A stretch of DNA of 64,000 nt from JANOZM01 sp031429355 (GTDB lineage Bacteria > Pseudomonadota > Gammaproteobacteria > Burkholderiales > Burkholderiaceae_E), in contig JANOZM010000013.1 in NCBI GenBank assembly GCA_031429355.1, positions 372,001 through 436,000 of the forward strand. The letters are read 5' to 3'. The translations under genes and the position numbers were made by a program. Below the pieces are notes generated by a model that saw nothing but the letters and a program-made list of their open reading frames with translations, was not told where the DNA came from and did no database searches. Shown piece after piece: positions 35,315 through 45,200 of this stretch (positions are counted from its first letter, which is position 1; every line of letters starts with the position of its first letter).

Positions 35315-36172
35315 TTGAATTCACCTGACGCGTCTCCTTTAGGGTTTTCACAAGCTTGGCTCGAATGGCTTGGATCGCCGCCGGGCCAGTACGCCCTCGC
35401 GTGGCAACAACACCAATACGACATGGTCGTACCAGACCTGTTCGGCTTTCACGCTTTGCAATGCGCTTTGCCCGGATTAAACCCCTTGCGTTTAAACCGC
35501 ATGCCCCATCGCGTAACGGCGTACTTGCCTGGCGAGTGGACCGAGCAAACACAAGCGCTAATTACGCCGAAAAGTGCAGCTAGTACATCAACCGCAACGA
35601 ACCTTGCTGATGCCTATGGCGAACAGCCCGATGTACTGCTACTAGATGCCTTTGAAGAGCTACCCATCGCCAGTGAATCTGTGGACCTAATGATATTGCC
35701 GCACGTATTAGAATTTGCCAATGATCCGCACCAAGTTTTGCGTGAGGTCGACCGTGTGTTGCGGCCCGAAGGGCGGGTACTTATTTCGGGGTTTAATCCA
35801 GTCAGTATTTGGGGGGCACGCCAAGTGTGTTTGCGCTCGTTACCCGAACGTATAACGCGACCTTATCTGCCCGGCGAAGGCCAGTTTATTTCTGTACCGC
35901 GATTAAAGGACTGGTTTAAGTTATTGTCCTTCGAAATGGGGCCAACGCAGTTTGGTTGTTTCGCGCCCCCATGCCGCTCGAAAGAGTGGCTAGATCGTTG
36001 GCATTTTATGGAGACTATGGGCGATAAATTTTGGCCAATTTGTGGCGCAGTTTATTTTGCAAGTGCAGTTAAACGAGTGGGCGGAATGCGCCTAATTGGT
36101 CCGGCATGGCGCGGTAAACCGGTGCGCAGTCGCAAGGCGGTTGTGGCTGGGTCGGTTAATAAACAAAAGTAA
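35315..36172 (+). CDS. SAM-dependent methyltransferase, type 11-like
   Basis: A 285-residue protein starting at TTG 35315. The methyltransferase core is partly degenerate at motif I, where the usual glycine-rich loop is not obvious, but has LPIASESVDLMILPHVLEFANDPHQVLREVDRVLRPEGRVLISGFNP, which is typical of motifs II-III of the type 11 family. Position upstream of rnhA is typical of Burkholderiales, where this family sits between gloB/mltD and rnhA. The methylated substrate is unknown. The rnhA start follows 16 bp after its stop codon. Confidence 0.85.
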   Translation: MNSPDASPLGFSQAWLEWLGSPPGQYALAWQQHQYDMVVPDLFGFHALQCALPGLNPLRLNRMPHRVTAYLPGEWTEQTQALITPKSAASTSTATNLADAYGEQPDVLLLDAFEELPIASESVDLMILPHVLEFANDPHQVLREVDRVLRPEGRVLISGFNPVSIWGARQVCLRSLPERITRPYLPGEGQFISVPRLKDWFKLLSFEMGPTQFGCFAPPCRSKEWLDRWHFMETMGDKFWPICGAVYFASAVKRVGGMRLIGPAWRGKPVRSRKAVVAGSVNKQK

Positions 36173-36188
36173 TTCAAGGCAGATTAAT

Positions 36189-36635
36189 TTGAGCATTATC
36201 AAAGAAGAAAAAATCGTACAAATTTATACCGACGGTGCCTGCAAAGGTAACCCCGGACCAGGAGGTTGGGGCGCATTGCTCATTTACGGCGAGCACCGCA
36301 AAGAGTTGTGTGGCGGTGAAAAATTAACCACTAACAATCGCATGGAAATGACGGCAGTAATCGAGGCGTTGGCCGCACTAAAAGGCCCTAGCGAAGTGGT
36401 GCTGCATACCGATTCAACTTATGTCATGAAGGGTATGACTGAATGGATTCATGCGTGGATAAAACGTGGCTGGAAAACCGCCGATAAAAAGCCGGTTAAA
36501 AACGCCGATTTATGGCAATTATTGCAAAGCCAAGTACAGCGCCATCAAGTGCAGTGGCGGTGGGTAAAAGGGCATGCAGGCGATCCGGGAAATGAGCGTG
36601 CGGATCAGCTGGCTAATGATGGGGTTCCGGTTTAA
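36189..36635 (+). CDS. rnhA: Ribonuclease HI
   Basis: RNase HI degrades RNA in RNA-DNA hybrids. The 148-residue product has all catalytic acids in place: IYTDGACKGNPGPGGWG, NNRMEMTAVIEAL, LHTDSTYV and GHAGDPGNERADQLA. TTG 36189 preceded by AAGGCAG gives the normal length; the open frame back to 36096 overlaps the methyltransferase and is not used. In related genomes dnaQ commonly follows immediately, whereas here it lies 8.7 kb further on. Confidence 0.97.
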   Translation: MSIIKEEKIVQIYTDGACKGNPGPGGWGALLIYGEHRKELCGGEKLTTNNRMEMTAVIEALAALKGPSEVVLHTDSTYVMKGMTEWIHAWIKRGWKTADKKPVKNADLWQLLQSQVQRHQVQWRWVKGHAGDPGNERADQLANDGVPV

Positions 36636-36712
36636 AGCTCTGGAATAGGACCGCTTTCGGTACCGTTTTCGGCACTAAAGTGATATTATTCAGGCTCAAA
36701 GAGGGGTGAAAC

Positions 36713-37009
36713 ATGAACGTTGTGACTGTTGCAGAGATAAAACGTGGCGGTTTTTCAGTGCTCGAAGAAGCGCTTACCCGCGGTCCTGTTCATCTAATGA
36801 AGCGCAATCGTCCAAGTGCGGTACTTTTAAAGACTGAAGAATACGAAACACTGTTAAAACTCGCAGGGCAAAGCAAAGTCGCTTCACGACAAGCGCTCAA
36901 CCTTTTTTTAGCGGCGCCCAAGCCATCAGGCGGTGGACTCGACCAACGCGCAATGAAGAATCGGTTAGAAGAAATTGCAAGCTCTTGGGATACCGCAGTT
37001 AAGCGATGA
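36713..37009 (+). CDS. Type II antitoxin, Phd/YefM-like
   Basis: A 98-residue protein with the Phd/YefM N-terminal fold: TVAEIKRGGFSVLEEALTRGPVHLMKRNRPSAVLLKTEEYETLL. The C-terminal third would wrap the toxin. It has GAGGGGTGAA just before ATG 36713 and overlaps the toxin gene by 4 bp (ATGA), the usual antitoxin-first arrangement. Such antitoxins repress their own promoter, probably within 36636-36712. Confidence 0.88.
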   Translation: MNVVTVAEIKRGGFSVLEEALTRGPVHLMKRNRPSAVLLKTEEYETLLKLAGQSKVASRQALNLFLAAPKPSGGGLDQRAMKNRLEEIASSWDTAVKR

Positions 37010-37416
37010 GAATTTTTTTAGATGCTTGTGCAATTATTTATCAGTTTGAAGGTTCCGATGCATTTCGTTCTGCAACGTCCCGATTGCTCGAGGCATTATC
37101 CAAAGACCAAACAGAAATTGAAATTGCAATTACTAGAATCACAATGCTCGAGTGTCGAGTAAAACCTATAAAAGAAAAAAACGAAGTTTTATTGGCAGCC
37201 TACGATGACTTTTTTTCTAAAGTCCAACTTGTAGAGTTATCAGCCTCGGTGTTTGAACGCGCCACCCAATTGCGGGCTTTGTATCAATTGAAAACGCCCG
37301 ACGCTCTACAAGCCGCAGCCGCGCTCGAATGGGGCGATAACGTCAATTTCGTAACCGGTGACGATGTTTTTTCAAGAATCGATTCACTTAATGTGCAATT
37401 GATAGTCGCCAACTAA
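37006..37416 (+). CDS. PIN-domain toxin, VapC-like
   Basis: A 136-residue PIN domain ribonuclease with the four acidic positions expected of an active VapC: Asp6 (FLDACAIIY), Glu49 (TMLECR), Asp99 (KTPDALQAA) and Asp119/120 (TGDDVF). VapC toxins cleave tRNA or rRNA; the target here is unknown. Translation is coupled to the antitoxin through ATGA. The pair sits between rnhA and an EamA transporter, in a stretch that separates rnhA from dnaQ. Confidence 0.9.
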   Translation: MRIFLDACAIIYQFEGSDAFRSATSRLLEALSKDQTEIEIAITRITMLECRVKPIKEKNEVLLAAYDDFFSKVQLVELSASVFERATQLRALYQLKTPDALQAAAALEWGDNVNFVTGDDVFSRIDSLNVQLIVAN

Positions 37417-37420
37417 ACGC

Positions 37421-38371
37421 ATGACCTACTCCCCAAAAACAATCGGCATCAGCGCCGCTGTAATCACTGTCGCTATTTGGACCTCGTTTATCGTAGTCGC
37501 TCGTTATATGGCGTTACGCTCATTAACCCCTATTGATATTGTGTTTTGCCGTATCTTCGGCGCATCTTTGGTGTTAATTCCTTGGGGCTTCTTTCTCGTT
37601 CGCAAGCAAAGAGCGGCGGGCGCTGGTTTGCCCGATTGGCTAGGCATCTCGCCCCTTAGTTTTAAAATTACGGCATTGGTCGGTTTGTTTGGCGGCGTGG
37701 GCTACAGCGTTTTTGCCTACAGCGGTTTTTTGTTTGCGCCAGCAGCGCACGCTTCGGTTTTGCTGCCCGGAACCTTGCCGTTAATGACAGCGTTATTTTC
37801 GGTATGGTTCTTGGGCGAAACTATTAACCGTCAAAGGTCGCTGGGTTTACTGCTTATTTTGCTTGGTGGCGTTTTGGTCGGTGGCGTTTCAATCTGGAAA
37901 GGCCTGCAAGACGGTGGCAACGTATGGATCGGTGATGTACTGTTTTTAACCGCATCTACCTGCTGGGCAAGCTATACCGTTTTGTGTAGAAAATATTCGC
38001 TAGGCGCGGTTCCAGCAACGGTCGCCGTTATTTGTTTTTGTGCGGTGTTTTTTCTGCCTAGTTACATTGTGTTTATAGCGAGTGGCATTTTAAAAAGTAA
38101 GTTGTTGACAGCGCCTATCCAAGAGATCGCGTTTCAAACCGTTTGGCAAGGCATGGGTTCGGTAGTTATTTCGGGCATCACATTTACCAAGATGATTCAG
38201 TACTTTGGGCCCATTCGCAGCACAATGATTACAGCCTTAGTTCCTGGTTTATCAGCATTAGCAGCGGTGGTTTTTTTAAACGAACCGTTGTCGTTCAATT
38301 TATTGCTTGGGCTATTTTTGGTTACGATTGGAATTGTTGTTGGGGTTCGTGCAGCTGCCAAACACGCATGA
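37421..38371 (+). CDS. EamA/DMT-family transporter
   Basis: A 316-residue inner-membrane protein with about ten transmembrane helices in two EamA repeats (residues about 8-150 and 170-310). Repeat signatures are FVVARYMALRSLTPIDIVFCRIFGASLVLIPW and GPIRSTMITALVPGLSALAAVVFLNEPLSFNLLLG. Family members export or import metabolites such as amino acids. It begins 4 bp after vapC-like and shares ATGA with the next gene, so the two membrane proteins are co-translated. Confidence 0.93.
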   Translation: MTYSPKTIGISAAVITVAIWTSFIVVARYMALRSLTPIDIVFCRIFGASLVLIPWGFFLVRKQRAAGAGLPDWLGISPLSFKITALVGLFGGVGYSVFAYSGFLFAPAAHASVLLPGTLPLMTALFSVWFLGETINRQRSLGLLLILLGGVLVGGVSIWKGLQDGGNVWIGDVLFLTASTCWASYTVLCRKYSLGAVPATVAVICFCAVFFLPSYIVFIASGILKSKLLTAPIQEIAFQTVWQGMGSVVISGITFTKMIQYFGPIRSTMITALVPGLSALAAVVFLNEPLSFNLLLGLFLVTIGIVVGVRAAAKHA

Positions 38372-39531
38372 ACCCGCAACCACGCCTGCATGCTTTAGAT
38401 AATTTGCGCGCCATTATGATGTGGTTGGGCATCGTTATTCATGTTTGCGTTAACCATGTGGTCGGTGAGTTTCCTATCCCTTGGCGTGACTCAAAGCAAA
38501 CTTTGGTGGCCGACATGCTCGGTGCCTTTATCCACAGTTTTCGAATGCCGGTTTTTTTCGTCGTAGCCGGTTTTTTCGTTGCGATGCTGCTTGCTCAGCG
38601 CGGCCCGTGGGGCATGCTTAAACATCGCGCAAAACGTTTGGCTTTGCCATTTGCGATTTTTTGGCCCTTAATATTTCCGGCAACTATTGTGCTGATGATG
38701 CTGTTTGTTCATCAGATGGTTCGCGGCACTTTTGGACTTGATCCAACGATTATTCCAAAGCCACCTAGTGGCGTTTTAATCAGTACCTTGCATCTTTGGT
38801 TCTTGTATTTACTTTTTTGGTTTTGCGCGTTGGTGGCAATTGTGGCGGCAGTTGGGCAGCACTTTTCGGCACTTATTCCTGCCTCTGGCCTCACAGCCCT
38901 CCAAAAATACTTTTACGCGCTAATGGTTAACTATTGGGGCGTTTTGTTGCTGGCCTTACCGCTGGCATTTATAGGTTCAACGTTTAAGGGCGGTGTTTTG
39001 ACCGTTACCGGTTCGTTTTTTCCACCGATGGGCGAATGGATTCACCATGGCCTGTTTTTTATTGCGGGTCTTGTTTTGTATCGCTATCAACAACCAGCTT
39101 TGGCGTTGTTAACTAAACGCTGCTGGTCTTATGTAATTGTCGGCTTAGTGGTCTACGCGGCATGGGTATTTTTGTATCTTTATGATTTGCAAAACCCATT
39201 GTCGTTGCCACAACCAATGTTCGTAATGGCCTATGCTTACAACTGCAGCACATGGCTGTTAAGTTTTGGAACTATTGGTGCGTTTTTACGTTACTGCCCA
39301 AGGCAAACCCCGCTACTGCAATACTTGGCCGCGAGCTCGTATTGGTCTTACTTAGTGCATATGCTTGGCACCATTGGGTTTGGCGCGCTGTTGTATCAAG
39401 CGCCCCTAAGCGCTTTAGCCAAAATGTCGATCAACATGATTGCAACGACCGCGTTTTGTTTAGTGACGTATCAGTTGTTTGTGCGTGGGCGGGTAATAGG
39501 GCGCTTGCTTAACGGTGGGCAAAAACTTTAA
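38368..39531 (+). CDS. Acyltransferase 3 family membrane protein (OpgC-like)
   Basis: A 387-residue integral membrane protein with about ten helices. It opens with LHALDNLRAIMMWLGIVIHVCVNH and SFRMPVFFVVAGFF, the conserved start of the acyltransferase-3 family, whose members transfer acyl or succinyl groups to sugars or glucans. ATG 38368 overlaps the EamA stop (ATGA); the open frame back to 38143 is a shadow of the transporter gene. The substrate is unknown. Confidence 0.88.
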   Translation: MNPQPRLHALDNLRAIMMWLGIVIHVCVNHVVGEFPIPWRDSKQTLVADMLGAFIHSFRMPVFFVVAGFFVAMLLAQRGPWGMLKHRAKRLALPFAIFWPLIFPATIVLMMLFVHQMVRGTFGLDPTIIPKPPSGVLISTLHLWFLYLLFWFCALVAIVAAVGQHFSALIPASGLTALQKYFYALMVNYWGVLLLALPLAFIGSTFKGGVLTVTGSFFPPMGEWIHHGLFFIAGLVLYRYQQPALALLTKRCWSYVIVGLVVYAAWVFLYLYDLQNPLSLPQPMFVMAYAYNCSTWLLSFGTIGAFLRYCPRQTPLLQYLAASSYWSYLVHMLGTIGFGALLYQAPLSALAKMSINMIATTAFCLVTYQLFVRGRVIGRLLNGGQKL

Positions 39532-39543
39532 AGCTCTAAAAGT

Positions 39544-40734
39544 TTAAGGTTTTAATGCACCCACAAATCGATCAACCCCTTCGTTTAATACCGATAATGG
39601 TTTAGCAAAACACCAGCGTAAATAACCCTCTGCCTCCGCACCAAACGCGATGCCCGGCGCAAGACCCAATTGATGTTCGCGCACTAAATGTTTTGCAAAA
39701 GCTAGGCTGTCGGTACGACCTGCCACTTTAAAAAAAGCATACATCGCGCCGCGCGGACGACCGATTTGAATGCCATCAATGGCGGCTAGTCGTTGTTCCA
39801 TTAAGGCGGCAGATTCTTGTAGTTGATCAACAAAATCCGTGATGATTTTGGGGCCTGCATTTAAAGCCGCTAACCCACCTTGTTGTACAAAGCCGGGCGC
39901 ACACGAAGTATTAAATTCAATTAGCTTGCCCAAGTCGTCCATTAACGAATATGGCGCTACGATCCAGCCTAATCGCCAGCCAGTCATTTGCCACGACTTT
40001 GAAAAAGTGTTGGCAATCAACAATAAATCTTGCTCGTTTGCGATATCTAAAAATGAGGGTGCTTGATAACTACCGTCAAAAACTAGGCGGCTGTAAGCCT
40101 CATCCGAAATAATCCAAATGCCATGCTTGCGGCAATGGTTTAAAACCACTTCCATTTGTTGGCGCGGCATTACCCAGCCGGTTGGATTATTAGGTGAATT
40201 AATAATGACGGCGCGTGTGCCGGGTGTTAGTTGGGTTAGTAACTGGTCGATATCTAAAACCCAATCACTAATAGTTGCTGTTGGATCGCTTAGCGTGACC
40301 GGCACCGTAACGACTTGCGCGCCTAATATTTTAGGAATTTCAACAATGTTTGGCCACAGCGGCGTAACAGCCACAACGCGGTCACCAAAACCGATAACCA
40401 ATTGTGCGCAGAGCATCAAGGCGTTAACGCCCGAGCTGGTGACTGCAACGCGTTGATCGGCAATTTGTGCGCCATGCAACGCGCTTAAATAAACTGACAG
40501 TGCTTGCCGTAGGGCGGGAATGCCAAGGTTGTGGTGATAAAACGTGTCGCCTCTGGACAGTGCCTCTTGTGCAGCAAAGCGAATAACTTCTGGTGTCGCT
40601 TGGTAGGGCTCGCCAAACCAAAATGCCAGCACATCTTGTCCAGACATGGCGGCATTGGCGACCTCGCGAATTTTAGAGGCACCTAACTGTCGAATACTTT
40701 GTCGCGCTTGTGGCGGTGATTGCTGCGAGAGCAT
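39544..40734 (-). CDS. PLP-dependent aminotransferase, class I/II
   Basis: A 396-residue fold-type I aminotransferase. Visible motifs are VTSSGVNALMLCAQ, INSPNNPTGWVMP (Asn that contacts the cofactor), IISDEAYSRLVFDG (Asp and Tyr) and ANTFSKSWQMTGWRLGW with the Schiff-base Lys, followed by the Arg-containing C-terminal domain (GYLRWCFAKP). Subgroup Ib members act on aspartate, tyrosine or methionine-type substrates. It is convergent with the acyltransferase gene. Confidence 0.93.
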   Translation of the reverse strand: MLSQQSPPQARQSIRQLGASKIREVANAAMSGQDVLAFWFGEPYQATPEVIRFAAQEALSRGDTFYHHNLGIPALRQALSVYLSALHGAQIADQRVAVTSSGVNALMLCAQLVIGFGDRVVAVTPLWPNIVEIPKILGAQVVTVPVTLSDPTATISDWVLDIDQLLTQLTPGTRAVIINSPNNPTGWVMPRQQMEVVLNHCRKHGIWIISDEAYSRLVFDGSYQAPSFLDIANEQDLLLIANTFSKSWQMTGWRLGWIVAPYSLMDDLGKLIEFNTSCAPGFVQQGGLAALNAGPKIITDFVDQLQESAALMEQRLAAIDGIQIGRPRGAMYAFFKVAGRTDSLAFAKHLVREHQLGLAPGIAFGAEAEGYLRWCFAKPLSVLNEGVDRFVGALKP

Positions 40735-40833
40735 TGATTTTCCTTCTTTTTGGGCAAAAAACTAAAGCTAAGTTCGGGTACATTTGTGTTGCTATGCTAC
40801 AGTCAAACGAGATCAAGAACGGAGTTTGTCGGA

Positions 40834-42258
40834 ATGAAGCCTGCAATTGTTGGAGTAGTAATCGTTGGTTTAGCCGCAGCTGGCTTCTTTGGTTGGAAAG
40901 CGCAACAAAAAGCGGATCAACCCGGTATCGCTCTTGATACAAAGGCCGACGCTAAAGCCGGTGCCGCTTCGGGTGCGCCAGACTCGGCCGGTGGCAAAGG
41001 TCCCGCTGCTGGTGCTCCGGGTGGCGCTCCGGGTGGCGCTCCTTCCGGCGCTCCTTCCGGCGCTCCTGCTGGTGGCGCGCCTGGTGCAGGTGGCCCCGCT
41101 GCAGGTGGTCGTGGTCCGGGTGGTCCAGTTGGCGTCGAAGTGGGCAAGGCGCAAATTTTTTCAATGGCCGAAGAAGTTACGGCAACCGGCAACTTGCGCG
41201 CGCGCGAAAGTGTAGTGCTGCGCCCAGAAATTGCGGGCCGTATTGTGCAATTGGGTTTTGGCGATGGCACGGCCGTTAAAAAAGGCGCTGTATTAGTGAG
41301 CTTGGATGCGGCCTTACCCCAAGCCGAATTAGAGCAAGTTCGTGCCGAGATGGGTTTGGCAAAATCTAACTTTCAACGCACGCAAGACTTAGCACAAAAG
41401 AATTTTGTTAGCGAGCGGGCTCGCGACGAAGCGGCCGCCAACTTAAAAGTGGTAGAAGCAAGGCTGCAATTGGCGCAAGCGCGTTTGGCCCGCAGCCAAA
41501 TTCGTGCGCCCTTCAATGGTGTGATGGGGCTGCGTAACGTGTCCGTGGGTGATTATGTGCGCGAAGGTGCCGATATCGCTTTAATGGAAGACAACGCAGT
41601 AATGAAAGTCGATTTGCGCTTGCCCGAAAAATTATTGGGTCGCGTGAAGGTAGGGCAAAAAATCGATTTAAAATTTGATGCCTTTCCGAACCAAAATTTC
41701 CCCGCGCAAATTTCGGCACTCGATGTAACGGTCGATAGCAATGGTCGCTCCGTAATTGCGCGAAGCTCGGTTGTCAATCAACGGTCGGTTCTACGCACCG
41801 GCATGTTTGCACGCGGTAACGTTATTTTAGAATCCCGCCCGCAAGCCATCGTGGTGCCCGAAGAAGCCATTGTTCCTATTGGTCCCGATGTGTTTGTTTT
41901 CAAAGTGGTCGAGAGCAAAGCACAGCGCGTAAAAATAAAAACCGGCTTACGTAAAGATGGCAAAGTTGAAGTAACCGAAGGTTTAGTCGATGGTGATGTC
42001 GTGGTTACTGCAGGCCAAATTAAGTTGCGGGGCGAGGGTGGGGATGTACGGGTGATCGATCCAAGCAAACCACGTGGGCCAGTTGGGCCAGGTAAAGATG
42101 GAGGACCGGGTAAAGATGGTGCGCCAGCTAAAGAAGGCGCCCCAACCAAAGAAGGCGCTGCAAAAGAGGGCGCACCAGCCAAAGATGCCAGTCTTAAGCC
42201 AGCGCCAACAACTGCGCCACCCGAAGTAGCGCCATCCAAGGATGCGAAGAAAGGTTAG
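40834..42258 (+). CDS. RND efflux periplasmic adaptor subunit
   Basis: A 474-residue adaptor (membrane fusion protein) from ATG 40834 with GGAG 9 nt upstream. An N-terminal anchor helix (IVGVVIVGLAAAGFFG) precedes a Gly/Ala/Pro repeat (GAPGGAPGGAPSGAPSGAPA). The fold follows: lipoyl half-motif VVLRPEIAGRIVQLGFGDGTAVKKG, an alpha-hairpin with coiled-coil (about 195-250), IRAPFNGVMGLRNVSVGDYV, beta-barrel and membrane-proximal domain ending INLRGEGG-like IKLRGEGGDVRVI. The last ~60 residues are a KDG/KEG/GAP-rich tail. It works with the pump gene 2 bp downstream. Confidence 0.94.
   Translation: MKPAIVGVVIVGLAAAGFFGWKAQQKADQPGIALDTKADAKAGAASGAPDSAGGKGPAAGAPGGAPGGAPSGAPSGAPAGGAPGAGGPAAGGRGPGGPVGVEVGKAQIFSMAEEVTATGNLRARESVVLRPEIAGRIVQLGFGDGTAVKKGAVLVSLDAALPQAELEQVRAEMGLAKSNFQRTQDLAQKNFVSERARDEAAANLKVVEARLQLAQARLARSQIRAPFNGVMGLRNVSVGDYVREGADIALMEDNAVMKVDLRLPEKLLGRVKVGQKIDLKFDAFPNQNFPAQISALDVTVDSNGRSVIARSSVVNQRSVLRTGMFARGNVILESRPQAIVVPEEAIVPIGPDVFVFKVVESKAQRVKIKTGLRKDGKVEVTEGLVDGDVVVTAGQIKLRGEGGDVRVIDPSKPRGPVGPGKDGGPGKDGAPAKEGAPTKEGAAKEGAPAKDASLKPAPTTAPPEVAPSKDAKKG
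41014..41100 (+). repeat. 12-bp tandem repeats in the adaptor gene
   Basis: Near-perfect 12-bp units (GGCGCTCCGGGT, then GGCGCTCCTTCC) encode the GAPG/GAPS repeat after the membrane anchor. The repeat keeps several antisense frames open, which were rejected as genes. Confidence 0.75.
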
Positions 42259-42260
42259 CC

Positions 42261-45200
42261 ATGAGAATTTCAGAGATATGTATTCAACGGCCCGTTTTTG
42301 CAACGGTCATGTCGTTGGTGTTAACTTTTCTTGGTGCGGTTAGTTACGAGCGCTTATCGGTTCGTGAGTATCCAAAAATTGATGAGCCGGTTGTAACTAT
42401 CGAGACCAAGTTTGCCGGTGCTTCTGCCGATATTATCGAAACGCAAGTCACTAAAGTAATTGAAGATTCGGTTGCGGGTATTGAAGGCATCGATGTCTTA
42501 ACTTCCTTCTCGCGCGCCGAATCAAGTTCAATTACCCTTCGCTTTAAACTAGAACGTGATGCGGATTCGGCCGCCGCCGATGTGCGCGATCGGACCTCGC
42601 GCGTTAGAGCACGCTTACCAATAGGTGTTGACGAACCTGTTATTGCAAAAGTAGAAGCCGATGCCAATCCAATTATTTGGTTGGCCTTTTCTAGCGAAAA
42701 TATGTCGGCGTTAGATGTTAGCGATACAGCCAATCGATTAGTCAAACCTTTGCTTCAAACCTTGCCCGGAGCCGCCGATGTAAGGGTATTTGGCGAGCGC
42801 CGTTATGCCATGCGTATTTGGCTCGATAAAGATCAGTTGGCCTCTTACAAACTAACGCCATTAGATGTTGAAGATGCGCTCCGCAAGCAAAATATCGAAA
42901 TACCTTCTGGGCGTATCGAAAGCCAGCAGCGCGAGTTTACGGTTGTTTCACAAACCGACCTAACGCGCGTATCCGAATTTGAGAACGTCATTTTGCGTTC
43001 GGGCATAACCGGTTCGGTACGCTTGGGCGATGTTGCAACCATTAAAGTTGCGCCACAAAGCGAGCGTAGCTTTGTACGTTTTAATGGCCGCAATGCTATT
43101 AGCTTGGGCGTTATTAAACAAGCGACGGCAAACCCCCTTATTCTTGCCAAAGCCGTGCGCGAAGCGCTTCCCGCGGTGAAGGCGCAATTGCCACCGGGGA
43201 TGTCGATTGATGTTGCAAACGACTCGACCGTGTTTATCGATAAATCGATTCAGTCGGTTTACACAACCGCCATCGAAGCCATTGTTTTAGTGGCCTTAGT
43301 TATTTTCGTATTTTTGCGTTCGATCCGGGCCAGCTTAATTCCGCTTGTCACTATCCCGGTGTGTTTAATCGGAACCTTCACGTTAATGTTGGTTGCCGGT
43401 TTTTCAATCAACACATTAACGCTGTTGTCCTTGGTGTTGGCTATTGGTCTCGTGGTCGATGATGCAATTGTGGTGCTCGAAAACATCTACCGACATATCG
43501 AAGATGGTATGGAACCCGTCGCCGCTTCGGTAAAGGGTATTCGCGAAGTAGGGTTCGCCGTTGTAGCAATGACGCTGACATTGGCAGCCGTTTACGCGCC
43601 GGTAGTTTTTACACCGGGTCGTACGGGGCGCTTGTTTATTGAGTTTGCGTTAACGCTGGCCTGTGCTGTTTTAATCTCGGGCTTTGTGGCCTTAACGTTG
43701 TCACCAATGATGGCAAGCCGTTTACTAAAACGCGGCCAAGGGCACGGACCAATTGGCAGTCGAGTTGAGCGTGGCTTTCAAGCAATGACGCGTGGCTACA
43801 CAGCAGCTTTAAAAGTTTCTTTAAAATTGCGTTGGTTAGTATTGATACTGGCCATTGCAGTCGCTGCGCTTTGTTATTGGTTGTACACGCAAACTAAGCG
43901 CGAGCTTTCACCTATCGAGGATCGCTCGACGATTGTGGTTATTTTTAGCGGCCCCGACGGTGCCTCGATTGACTATACAACCAAGTACGCTAAAGCAATC
44001 GAGGGTATTGCCGGCAACATTAAAGAAATTGATCGACGCTTTTTGGTTGTCGGCAACCCGACCGTAACCCAAGGTATTTCCTTTTTACGTATGGAAGATT
44101 GGGATTTGCGCACGCGCTCGGTACAAGACATTATTAAAGAGCTGCAACCCAAGCTTGCGGGCATTCCGGGCATTACCGCCTTTGCGGTTGCGCCAGCTTC
44201 GCTAGGTCAGTCGCCGCGCGAACGGCCAATTAACGTCGTGCTCATTAGTTCGGACGAATACGCCAAGATGCAAGGTGTAGTGCAACGCATTATTGGTGAT
44301 CTACAAAAAAGCCCGTTGTTGACGGGTGTTGATACCGATTTAAGATTAAATAAACCCGAAATTAAATTGCGTGTAGATCGGGACAAGGCCGCTGATGCTG
44401 GTGTTTCGGTGGATGCCATTGGACGTACGTTAGAAAGTATGTTGGGCGGGCGGCAAGTAACGCGCTTTAAACGAGGCGGCGAGCAATACGACGTTATTGT
44501 TCAGCTTGGCAGTGCCGATCGCAATTCACCCGACGACATTAGCAATATTTTTGTACGTGGTCGTGGCGATTCGATGATTCCTTTATCAAGTTTAGTGACC
44601 GTTGACGAAACGGTTAGCCCGCGCGATTTAAATCATTTTGGGCAACGAAGAGCGGTCACAATCACAGCCAACTTGGGGCCTAACGCATCGTTAGGTGAGG
44701 CATTAGAGTTGGTCGAAGCAACTTCGCAAAAGTACATGACTGCGGGTTGGGCAATGGACTACAACGGCCAAACACGCGAGTTTAAAAAATCGTCGTCGGC
44801 TTTAGTGCTGACCTTCGCGTTGGCCATTATTTTTATTTACCTCGTATTGGCCGCGCAGTTCGAAAGTTTTATCGATCCGTTCATTATTTTGTTTACGGTT
44901 CCGTTATCCATGACAGGTGCGTTTTTAGCGTTGCAATGGTCTGGCGGAACGCTGAATGTGTATAGCCAAATTGGGCTTATAACGCTGGTGGGGTTAATTA
45001 CTAAACACGGCATTTTAATTGTCGAATTTGCCAACCAATTGCAAGAGCAAGGGCGAACAAAATCGGAAGCTGTTTTGCAATCGGCCAGTTTGCGTTTGCG
45101 GCCAATTTTAATGACGACCGGCGCGATGGTATTGGGTGCAATCCCGTTAGCACTAGCTACTGGTGCGGGCGCAGAAAGTCGTCGTCAAATTGGTTGGGTG

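Noticed and set aside
38143..38367. Longer N-terminus for the acyltransferase
   Set aside because: It reads the EamA transporter gene in another frame; ATG 38368 with ATGA overlap gives the conserved family start.
40889..41270. Long frames on both strands over the adaptor N-terminus
   Set aside because: All are produced by the Gly-Ala-Pro repeat; the adaptor frame has the anchor helix, ribosome-binding site and domain continuity.
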